Shown: one piece after another, positions 1-5,749 of the stretch | Layout: every line of letters begins with the position of its first letter | How positions within the stretch are numbered: position 1 is the stretch's first letter | Assembly (NCBI GenBank): GCA_021818605.1 | Contig: JAKAUH010000414.1 | Coordinates: 1-5,749, forward strand | Source of the DNA: Planctomycetota bacterium | GTDB lineage: Bacteria; Planctomycetota; Planctomycetia; Isosphaerales; Isosphaeraceae | Reading direction: 5' to 3' | Length of the DNA stretch: 5,749 bases | Position numbers and translations under genes: made by a program | Notes under the pieces: generated by a model | The model's input: only the letters and a program-made list of their open reading frames with translations | The model's database searches: none | Told to the model about the DNA's origin: nothing

Positions 1-1850
1 GGCGTGTCGGGAAACGCCTTGGCATAGGCCTGGAGCGCCGTGGTCAGTGCGCCGGGGCTGAAGGAGCCGCTGGGCGAGTAGGCGACGGCGGAGGTGATGG
101 CCGACTCGAGCCGCGTCTGGAGCCCGCGGCGGTCGATCAGGGAGCGCGCGGCGTCGAGCCGATCGGAGAGGCTCTTGCTGCGCTCCTGAATGGCCTGGCC
201 GGAGATCGCCACGTCCGAGGCGATATCGGCCAGAGCGCGCTCGGCCTCGGCGATCGCGGCGATGGCCTCGCGATCGGTCTCAGGCTTCGCGCCGGGGGCC
301 GTGAGGCGAGCCTCGGCGCGGTCGACCGCGGTGGCGATCTCGTCGAGCCGGGGGGTGAGCTCCTTGGCGCGATGGGCCTGCTGGGCCTGGATCGCGGCGG
401 CGCGGCGGCGGACGAGGTTCTCGATGGCCGATTTCTCGGTGTCCAGCCGGGCGAGCTTGCGCGCCTCGGCCAGGGCGGGGGGCTCGGCCGCCGACGGCGG
501 GGCGGCCTCGGCGTCGCGCATGGCCTGGTCGAACTTGAGCGCGCGGTCGGTCTCCTTGCGCTGTTCGACGTTGACCCGCTCCTGCACGTCGATCAGCGCG
601 GGAGATTCGAGCAGCGCGCGATCAGTTGTCTCGACTTTCTTGAGCAGGGCGACGGCCTCGTCGAGCTCGTTCAGCTCGAGGTGGTCGCTGACCCTGGTGG
701 CGAGGCGGTCGGCCTCGGCCGATCGGGACTGGGCGCGGGCGGCCATGTAGATGAGCGCGGCGACGAGCAGGGCGGCGGCGGTCGAGCCCGCGGCGATGAT
801 GCGACGGCGGCGGGTCTCGGCGCGTTCGGCGTCGCGCAGGCGAGTGATATAGCGCTGGCGGAGCGCATCGGGGAGTCCGTCGGGATGCGAGCCGACGGTG
901 TGCGCCAGTCGTTCGAGCTGCGACGGCGGGAGGTTGCCGGGGTAATCGAGCGCGCGAACGAACTGGTCGAGCGCGTCCTGGTGCTGGCGGTTCTCGCGGT
1001 CGATCCGGTCCTGGTCGTCGAGCCAGTCGAGTGCTGGGTAGACGCGCTCGGCCAGCGGATCGTCGCGCTCGAGCCTGACGGCCGAGGCCAGCCGCGTCCA
1101 GTCCTGGCGAGCCTGGCGCGCGCGGAAGGGATCGCGAGTGTTGTGCGCTTCCTCCAGCCGGCCGGCGATGTCCTCGAGCTCGGCGCGGGAGCGCTCGGCC
1201 TTGATCTGCGCGTCGGCCTTGCGGAGCGACAGGACCAGCGGCCGCGACGGCTGGTCGACCCAGCCGGATTGCTCGACCTCGGCGACCAGCCGGCCGAGTC
1301 GCTCGGCGTCGTGCAGGCGCAGGGCCTCGGTCGCCTCGTCCTGGATCTCGAGCATCCGAACCTGCTCGAAGGCGCGGAGGTCCTCGGACCAGATAGCGTT
1401 GTTCGGGTCCTGCCCGGCGAGCTGACGCAGGACGGCGATCCGCTGCCGCAAGGGGGCGCGCTGCAGCGCCAGCCGCCGATGACGGCGGAGTAGATCCTGG
1501 AGTGGGTCCTCTTCGGCGTAGGCCTCGTTCAGGAGCCGGGCGGGTTCGAGCGGGATGCGAGGCGCGGCGGCGAGTTCATGCATCCGCACCAGGTCGTCCC
1601 ACTCGGGCCGCTCGGGGAAATCGAGAACGGCCAGAGCGTCGAGCAGCTTGGGCTGGGCCTCGGCGAGCTGGATCGCCTCGGTGCGCAGGCCCTGTTGCAG
1701 GAGCCGATGGCAGCGGGCCAGCCGGTTCGCCGCGTCGGCGCAGGCATCGGCATACGCCGAGGCCAGCCCGGCCAGCCGGCCGTTCTGCGCCACCGACCCC
1801 CCGTGCAGGGCCGTGCGGATCTGCTCGATGATCTCGTGGTAGTCCGCCAT
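1..1850 (-). CDS. Single-pass membrane protein with long helical/coiled-coil regions (3' end cut off by window edge)
   Basis: An uninterrupted minus-strand frame runs from the ATG at 1850-1848 to the left edge, giving 616 complete codons and no stop, so the C-terminus is missing. I do not recognise a named family. Residues 1-345 are predicted soluble and almost all helical, rich in Ala, Leu, Arg and Glu. They include an aromatic-marked helical stretch (about 150-200, with IWSEDLRAFEQVR) and a second charged stretch around 220-300. One hydrophobic segment at about 351-370 (IIAAGSTAAALLVAALIYMA) follows an Arg cluster (RRRR, 347-350), which by the positive-inside rule puts the N-terminal half in the cytoplasm. 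Residues 375-590 are again charged and helical, coiled-coil-like, with a Pro/Ala break near 449-460. A GGAAAG at 1858-1863 lies seven bases before the start and is an acceptable ribosome binding site. The gene follows the GAP1-type gene after 65 bases on the same strand, so co-transcription and a shared function are likely (inference). Confidence 0.85.
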   Translation of the reverse strand, partial: MADYHEIIEQIRTALHGGSVAQNGRLAGLASAYADACADAANRLARCHRLLQQGLRTEAIQLAEAQPKLLDALAVLDFPERPEWDDLVRMHELAAAPRIPLEPARLLNEAYAEEDPLQDLLRRHRRLALQRAPLRQRIAVLRQLAGQDPNNAIWSEDLRAFEQVRMLEIQDEATEALRLHDAERLGRLVAEVEQSGWVDQPSRPLVLSLRKADAQIKAERSRAELEDIAGRLEEAHNTRDPFRARQARQDWTRLASAVRLERDDPLAERVYPALDWLDDQDRIDRENRQHQDALDQFVRALDYPGNLPPSQLERLAHTVGSHPDGLPDALRQRYITRLRDAERAETRRRRIIAAGSTAAALLVAALIYMAARAQSRSAEADRLATRVSDHLELNELDEAVALLKKVETTDRALLESPALIDVQERVNVEQRKETDRALKFDQAMRDAEAAPPSAAEPPALAEARKLARLDTEKSAIENLVRRRAAAIQAQQAHRAKELTPRLDEIATAVDRAEARLTAPGAKPETDREAIAAIAEAERALADIASDVAISGQAIQERSKSLSDRLDAARSLIDRRGLQTRLESAITSAVAYSPSGSFSPGALTTALQAYAKAFPDT

Positions 1851-1915
1851 CACGCTGCTTTCCGAGGGACGATCGTTCTTATCCTTGTCTCGTATGACCG
1901 GCTGCCGATTCCCGG

Positions 1916-4435
1916 CTAGGGCCTCTCGTCGTCGCCGTCCGGGTCACCGACCCGCGCGATGTCGATCAGGCCCGCGCCCGCGATGTCCAGGCTGACGACG
2001 AGGCTCAGCCGGACTCGCACTGGCTGGGCGAGCAGGCTCTCGGTCTCGCCGATCTGGTTGAGGGCTTTTAACTCGGCGATCTCGCTCTCGAGCTTCTCGC
2101 GCTCACCCCGACTGCCCTCGCCGTTGTCGCGCAACTCGCGAAGCTTCTCGGTGCGATGGGCGAGCGGGTCGAGCCGGTTGCCGTGCTTGTCGGTTGGGGT
2201 GTCATGGCGGAGCGCGTCCATCCGCGCGCCGCGTTCGATGTGGCCATCGTGCATCTTGTTCTTGTCGTACTCGACGCGGACCGTGATCATGCCCGGGTGG
2301 TCGGCGTCGATACCCAGCCGGAGCTTCACCTCACCGGGGATCAGCTCGCTCGCCAGCGGCACCGGCGGCGATGTGTCGGCCCGGGCAATCCTGGCCTTTT
2401 CCTCTCCCTCGGTCCGGTTCTCGGGCGGCATCGCGGCGGGATCGGGCTCGACGACGCGGCGCGGGGCGGTGCTGGTTTTGCCGTCATTATCGCCATTGCC
2501 GCCGGCCCGTGGCTCGGCGGGGGTGAGGACCGCTCGCCAGCGGCGGATAACCGGATTCCATCGGGTGCGATCGAGGGCGTCGCGATCGGTGATCCAGGGA
2601 ACCGAGCGCATGGTCAGGCCGTTGGAGTTCTCGCAAAGGCGCTGCTCCTTCCAGACATCGATCGGCCGGTCGACGCGAGGCGGCACGCCGCGGAGCAGAA
2701 TATACAGGGCCCCGCCATCGTGCGCCTGGAGCTCGAGAATCGCGTCCTTCAGCTCGGCGACGATGCTCGACTGCGACTTCGCCCGGTCGGTCCAGGCGAA
2801 CCGCCAGGTCCGATCGTCGACCTGGGTGAGCCGCGCCAGGGAGAACGCCGCGGCGAACATGCTGTTGCTCTTCGTGGCGATCTCCCAGGCGTGCGGCGCG
2901 CGCGGGACGGCGACCAGGCGGAAGGCGGCCGCGTTGCGCAGGACGATCCGGTCGTCGGCCGGTCGGGGCAGTTCGATCTCGCCCCGCGAGGACGAGCCCT
3001 TGCCGAGGGACGAACGCGACAGGTCGGGCGGCACGATCGCCAGGACGACCGGCGGCATCACGGCGAGCCGATGGGCGGCCGGGACATCCGGACCGGTCGG
3101 CGATGGCGGCGGTGCGGTGAGCGCATCAGGAGGCGGCGGAGGCGTCTCGGCGCCGGGGAAAGGCATCGCTGCACTGGCTTCTTCTTCCTCGGCTCCGACG
3201 TCGGCGACGGCCGGATGGGTCGGCCCCGCGCGTCGGTCCTTCGCTGGCCCACGCGCGCCGACCGGTCGGTCGCCCTCGATCAGGTCGCGGTCGAGGCCGA
3301 TCCACCGGCGCGCGGTCGGAGAATGGTAGACCGACAGGGCCGCGATGAGGACGGCCAGCACGGCGGCCACCGGCGCGGTGGCCGGGTGGCGGCGGCGCCT
3401 GGGGGCCAGGGACTCGCCCTCGTGCAGCGAGCCGTCCTGGAACAGTTGGCCGGCGAGGTCGGGGAGCGCGCTGTTGTCGTCGGCATCGTCCGACGGGCGG
3501 AGCGGGTAGCCTTTGCCGCTCGACGGCGGACGGGGCGGACGGCCGGGCATCGGCGAGAGATCGTAGGTGCCGGCGGTTCCGTCGCCGGGTCGGTCGGCCG
3601 CGGCGGCTGCGGTGGGGCTGCTCGCGACCTCGACCGGGCGCTCGCCGGTGCGGGCGAGGTGCACCAGCGCGCCGCCGCGGGCGCGGCCGGCGGGCCGGCT
3701 CAGGTCGATGAAGAGCGCGCCGGGGAGCCGGCGGGCGTTTTTTGCCTCGGCCGAGCCGTCGAGCACGCCCCGCCAGGCGCAGTGGGTGCCGGGGGGCAGG
3801 GTGGTCAGATAGGTACTGAACTCAACGTCCCATCGCCGCGATGGGGGCAACAGCGCGATCGCCTCGACGAACAGGGGCAGGAGCTCGGTGCCGGGGCGGT
3901 AGACCAGGAACACGGGCCGGCGCGGGTCGGCCAGGAACGACTCGGCCAGCACGCCGGCCCAGCCGGCATCGCCGGTGAGCGCCTGCCAGTCGTGCGCGAT
4001 GGCCGGCGGCCGGTCGCCGCTGGGCACGGCGATCCCATCGGGAAGGATCCGCGGCTCACCGTGCCAGGCGTTCTGAAACAGGCCCGGCTGGCTCAGCAGC
4101 CAGGCCGGGCCGGCCTCGGGACGCTCGTCGGGCTCGAGGACGATGTGGTGCGCGTACTTGTTGGGCCGGCCCGAGTAATCCAGCCCGGCCGGTCCGATCC
4201 GCGAGAGGACGTCCTGCCGCTGGTTGCCCACGCTCAGCCGGACGTGGACAAACGCGATCGGGTTGAGCGACTCGGAGGGATCGCCCGGCGGATAGACGGC
4301 CTGATAGCCGCTGAGTCCCTCGAGGCGCTCGGCCAGCGCATCGGGCAGGCTGGCCGTCGCGGCGACCGTGCCGAAGCCGCGGCTGCCGGGCTTCAGCCCG
4401 CGAGGGACCGACGTGTAGTGCAGCTCCTGGCTCAT
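1916..4435 (-). CDS. GAP1-N2 domain membrane protein (GTPase-associated protein 1-like), 839 aa
   Basis: The N-terminal ~260 residues resemble the GAP1-N2 domain (GTPase-associated protein 1, N-terminal domain type 2), known from predicted GTPase-centred conflict systems. Visible hallmarks are LHYTSVPRGL at residues 5-14, GFGTVAATASLPDAL at 20-34, the DYSGRPNKYAHHIVL block at 86-100 and RWDVEFSTYL at 201-210. A low-complexity linker (about 265-345) leads to Arg-rich APRRRRH (344-350) and one membrane segment (about 353-370), predicting a cytoplasmic GAP1 domain. After it come Pro-rich and acidic low-complexity sequence (EEEE at 416-419, PPPPP at 432-436), a probably beta-rich region (about 484-640), a second beta-like stretch (about 695-725), a charged helix (about 755-795) and a final hydrophobic strand pair (805-828). 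I do not recognise the part after the membrane segment. The ATG at 4435 is chosen because the domain motif begins four residues later; its GGAG (4439-4442) is only three bases away, which is poor spacing. The biochemical role is unknown. A GTPase partner is expected from the family but is not in this window. Confidence 0.9.
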   Translation of the reverse strand: MSQELHYTSVPRGLKPGSRGFGTVAATASLPDALAERLEGLSGYQAVYPPGDPSESLNPIAFVHVRLSVGNQRQDVLSRIGPAGLDYSGRPNKYAHHIVLEPDERPEAGPAWLLSQPGLFQNAWHGEPRILPDGIAVPSGDRPPAIAHDWQALTGDAGWAGVLAESFLADPRRPVFLVYRPGTELLPLFVEAIALLPPSRRWDVEFSTYLTTLPPGTHCAWRGVLDGSAEAKNARRLPGALFIDLSRPAGRARGGALVHLARTGERPVEVASSPTAAAAADRPGDGTAGTYDLSPMPGRPPRPPSSGKGYPLRPSDDADDNSALPDLAGQLFQDGSLHEGESLAPRRRRHPATAPVAAVLAVLIAALSVYHSPTARRWIGLDRDLIEGDRPVGARGPAKDRRAGPTHPAVADVGAEEEEASAAMPFPGAETPPPPPDALTAPPPSPTGPDVPAAHRLAVMPPVVLAIVPPDLSRSSLGKGSSSRGEIELPRPADDRIVLRNAAAFRLVAVPRAPHAWEIATKSNSMFAAAFSLARLTQVDDRTWRFAWTDRAKSQSSIVAELKDAILELQAHDGGALYILLRGVPPRVDRPIDVWKEQRLCENSNGLTMRSVPWITDRDALDRTRWNPVIRRWRAVLTPAEPRAGGNGDNDGKTSTAPRRVVEPDPAAMPPENRTEGEEKARIARADTSPPVPLASELIPGEVKLRLGIDADHPGMITVRVEYDKNKMHDGHIERGARMDALRHDTPTDKHGNRLDPLAHRTEKLRELRDNGEGSRGEREKLESEIAELKALNQIGETESLLAQPVRVRLSLVVSLDIAGAGLIDIARVGDPDGDDERP

Positions 4436-4507
4436 CGACTCCGCCCGCCCGTCGGCCCGCGAGACGCTGCCTCGCTCAGTGATCTCCGATCGCGGGACCG
4501 TCTTCAG

Positions 4508-4544
4508 CTTATCCGATCCGGACGGAGGCGCAGAAGTCCGTTCC
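4508..4544 (-). promoter_or_regulatory. Weak promoter candidates for the GAP1-type gene
   Basis: Two alternative readings exist on the minus strand. One is a sigma70-like -10 box GATAAG (complement of 4508-4513), which matches four of six consensus positions but has no good -35 at the right distance. The other is an ECF-sigma-like pair, GGAAC (complement of 4540-4544) and CGTC (complement of 4521-4524), separated by 15 bases. Either would give a leader of roughly 70-80 bases. Both motifs are short and could occur by chance in GC-rich DNA. Confidence 0.2.
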
Positions 4545-4588
4545 GCCGGGCTTGCGGTGGCAGGGCTTCCGCTCAGGGTCCGGTCAAG

Positions 4589-4617
4589 TTGACAGCCCGG
4601 CCGGGGCCTGCGCTAAT
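4589..4617 (+). promoter_or_regulatory. Sigma70-like promoter for the repeat-containing membrane protein gene
   Basis: A perfect -35 hexamer TTGACA (4589-4594) is followed after exactly 17 bases by GCTAAT (4612-4617), which matches four of six positions of the -10 consensus but lacks its important second-position A. Transcription would start near 4624 and give a leader of about 60 bases. The spacer contains the perfect 10-base palindrome CCCGGCCGGG (4596-4605), which might be an operator or simply GC-rich chance. Confidence 0.45.
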
Positions 4618-4682
4618 GCAGGTGTGGTGGATCTGCCGAAAACACTGCATGTGAGATCTGGAGACGCCCCGGGGCTCGAACC

Positions 4683-5144
4683 ATGCCGCCAACGGCCACC
4701 GAGCGGCAGCTCGCCGCGGAGATCCACGACCTGCGGTCGGGGTTCCACGACTTCCGGGCGGAGGTCGCCGAGAAGCTGGGAGCCATCAACGCCAACATCG
4801 AGGGCCTCCGCACCCGCACGGATGCCGGGCTGGCAACCGCCCAGGAATTCCGGGTCGAGATCGCCGAGAAGCTTGGCGCGATCAACGCCAACCTCGAAGG
4901 CTTTCGCGGACGCACCGAGACCAGCCTGGCGGTTGCCCGATGGATGGCCAGTGCCCTGGTGCCGATCGTCGTCGCCCTGATGGGCTGGGGATTCATGCAG
5001 GCCCAGCGGGCGGCACATATCGAGGACTCGATCGCCGAACTGCGAGGGCATGCCCGCGACCAGGACAGCCGAATCGCCCGGCTCATCGAGTTTCACGGGC
5101 CAGGGAACACCACGCCTCGCGTACAGCCGAAGCATCCCCAGTGA
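4683..5144 (+). CDS. Small coiled-coil membrane protein with two tandem 32-residue repeats, 153 aa
   Basis: I do not recognise a named family. Residues 1-86 are predicted as a long amphipathic helix with coiled-coil character. Most of it is two adjacent copies of a 32-residue unit (23-54 and 55-86) sharing the core AEKLGAINAN. A single hydrophobic segment follows at about 88-106 (MASALVPIVVALMGWGFMQ). After it comes a second charged helix (about 107-137, with HIEDSIAELRGHARDQDSRI) and a polar, Pro-containing tail. The pattern of coiled coil, membrane segment and coiled coil suggests an oligomeric scaffold or membrane-anchored rod; this is inference. The start at 4683 has only a weak upstream GGGG (4671-4674), eight bases away, and a sigma70-like promoter lies about 65 bases upstream. 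The gene is divergent from the GAP1-type gene and is followed 78 bases later by a secreted-protein gene on the same strand. The reverse-strand frame across this gene looks like a shadow, since it lacks any domain-like pattern. Confidence 0.85.
   Translation: MPPTATERQLAAEIHDLRSGFHDFRAEVAEKLGAINANIEGLRTRTDAGLATAQEFRVEIAEKLGAINANLEGFRGRTETSLAVARWMASALVPIVVALMGWGFMQAQRAAHIEDSIAELRGHARDQDSRIARLIEFHGPGNTTPRVQPKHPQ
4749..4940 (+). repeat. Two tandem 96-base units encoding a 32-residue coiled-coil repeat
   Basis: Unit one is 4749-4844 and unit two is 4845-4940, directly adjacent and in frame. At protein level the consensus is (D/E)FR-x-E(V/I)AEKLGAINAN(I/L)EG(L/F)R-x-RT, then LA-x-A. Several codons within the identical core differ silently (for example CTG/CTT, GGA/GGC and GCC/GCG). 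This points to an old duplication whose protein sequence has been kept by selection, not a recent copy. Confidence 0.9.
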
Positions 5145-5211
5145 TGCCCGCGCGAAGCTGACTCGACCGCCGGTTTCCAGGCTCGGGAGCACTGTTTCCG
5201 CGTATCGCTTT

Positions 5212-5215
5212 GAGG
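5212..5215 (+). promoter_or_regulatory. Strong ribosome binding site of the secreted-protein gene
   Basis: GAGG ends seven bases before the ATG at 5223, a near-ideal Shine-Dalgarno match and spacing. It fixes the start of the downstream gene and is clearly better than the sites of the other three genes. The 78 bases between the genes (5145-5222) show no terminator hairpin, so read-through from the upstream gene is possible. Confidence 0.75.
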
Positions 5216-5222
5216 TAAGACG

Positions 5223-5749
5223 ATGAAGACGGTATCGCTGGCGCGGGCGGTGGTGTTTGGACTGGCCGGATTCTTGATCCCCGTAACGGGCCAGTCCCAG
5301 ACCCTGGTCGACTCCGACTTCTCCCGCGGCGACTTCGCCAGTCTGGGCTGGCAGGTCAATGGGGCCTGGGAAATCGTCAGGTATCCCGCGGAGGCCGCCA
5401 GGAATCCGGGCCCGGTCGCCCGGTTCGCGGCGAACGCGCCCGATGGCTGGTTGGGGAAGGCGTTCCCGGAGATCCGGAACCCCGCGAAGTTGGTGCTCTC
5501 GCTGGATTATGGCTGGGGATGGGGCGATGTCGGGCAGGGCTCCGACGCGGTCGCGTTCATGCTGCTGGACGCGCGGGGCAGCGGGTATGTCTTCGAGGTC
5601 CACCGTTGCAAGGCGAACTGGGCCGTGCAGTGGGGCCGGGCCGTGGGTGGGCTGCCGCTGAAGGAAAGGACATGGGCATCGACCGAGATCGACGCCCGCC
5701 GCAAGGCGGTCCGCGACGGCGGCGGCCTGGGGCGGGTTGGGGTTACGCG
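5223..5749 (+). CDS. Secreted protein of unknown function, N-terminal part (3' end cut off by window edge)
   Basis: The frame is open from ATG 5223 to the right edge, 175 complete codons with no stop, so the C-terminus is missing. Residues 1-23 form a typical Sec signal peptide: MK start, hydrophobic core ARAVVFGLAGFLIPV, and a likely signal peptidase I site after VTG (21-23). The mature part begins QSQTLVDSDFSRGDF and is rich in Gly, Trp and alternating hydrophobic residues (for example KLVLSLDYGWGWGDV near 89-103 and SGYVFEVHR near 120-128). This suggests a beta-sandwich, perhaps of the jelly-roll/LamG-like type seen in many planctomycete exported proteins. The fold is inferred from the strand pattern only; no catalytic motif is visible. 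A single Cys (in VHRCKANW) is present in the visible part. The start is well supported by the GAGG site at 5212-5215. It may be co-transcribed with the upstream repeat protein gene, but a functional link is not shown. Confidence 0.85.
   Translation, partial: MKTVSLARAVVFGLAGFLIPVTGQSQTLVDSDFSRGDFASLGWQVNGAWEIVRYPAEAARNPGPVARFAANAPDGWLGKAFPEIRNPAKLVLSLDYGWGWGDVGQGSDAVAFMLLDARGSGYVFEVHRCKANWAVQWGRAVGGLPLKERTWASTEIDARRKAVRDGGGLGRVGVT

Larger units (their letters stand above)
4436..4682. other. Divergent intergenic region between the GAP1-type gene and the repeat-containing membrane protein gene
   Basis: These 247 bases separate two genes that point away from each other, so they must hold the start signals of both transcription units unless either is read from further away. 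A good plus-strand promoter candidate and a weak minus-strand one are listed separately. I see no convincing small gene, tRNA or terminator hairpin here. The minus-strand frame of the GAP1-type gene stays open upstream to at least about 4513, but I see no better start in it. Confidence 0.7.

Noticed and set aside
372..1493. Plus-strand open frame of 373 codons opposite the helical membrane protein
   Set aside because: The minus-strand frame is open for the full 1850 bases and gives a coherent helical protein with a membrane segment. The plus-strand product has no domain pattern and no clear ribosome binding site.
1851..1915. Possible terminator or promoter between the two minus-strand genes
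   Set aside because: Only a short direct repeat of AGCCGG near 1899-1917 is visible, with no stable hairpin followed by a T-run and no convincing promoter boxes.
2156..4654. Very long plus-strand open frame (832 codons) opposite the GAP1-type gene
   Set aside because: The minus-strand frame carries recognisable domain motifs, a membrane segment and a sensible start. The plus-strand translation is Gly/Arg/Ala-rich without any motif. Long antisense frames are expected in such GC-rich coding DNA.
4618..4661. Imperfect direct repeat TGCAGGTG...GATCTG and TGCATGTG...GATCTG upstream of the 4683 start
   Set aside because: The copies differ in internal length and are too short to distinguish from chance or to assign to a regulator.
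4584..5603. Minus-strand open frame of 339 codons across the repeat protein and the secreted-protein gene
   Set aside because: It would overlap two plus-strand genes that have a clear repeat, a membrane segment, a signal peptide and a strong ribosome binding site. Its own translation shows only the reverse shadow of the repeat.

Overview
The window is very GC-rich, with G or C at most third codon positions and Ala/Arg/Pro/Asp-rich proteins. Together with the gene content, this suggests a planctomycete, possibly of the Isosphaeraceae type; that is an inference from style, not from a marker gene. No rRNA, tRNA, CRISPR array or insertion sequence is visible.

The layout is two divergent pairs of genes. 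On the minus strand, a large gene (4435 down to 1916) encodes an 839-residue protein. Its N-terminal third matches the GAP1-N2 type of 'GTPase-associated protein 1' domain. It is followed by a linker, one membrane segment, a Pro/acidic low-complexity stretch and an unrecognised C-terminal region. After 65 bases comes a second minus-strand gene (1850 down to the left edge, cut off). It encodes a mostly helical, single-pass membrane protein with long charged coiled-coil-like stretches. The two probably form an operon that continues past the left edge of the window.

On the plus strand, after a 247-base divergent intergenic region with a recognisable sigma70-like promoter, lies a 153-residue membrane coiled-coil protein (4683-5144). 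It carries two tandem copies of a 32-residue repeat. A gene for a secreted protein then starts at 5223 behind a strong ribosome binding site and runs off the right edge.

The most notable content is the minus-strand pair. GAP1 domains are known from comparative genomics of predicted GTPase-centred conflict (defence-like) systems. Here the GAP1-N2 domain is tethered to the membrane and paired with a second membrane protein of parallel topology. The expected GTPase gene is not in the window; if present, it would most likely lie beyond position 1. Whether the plus-strand genes take part is unknown.
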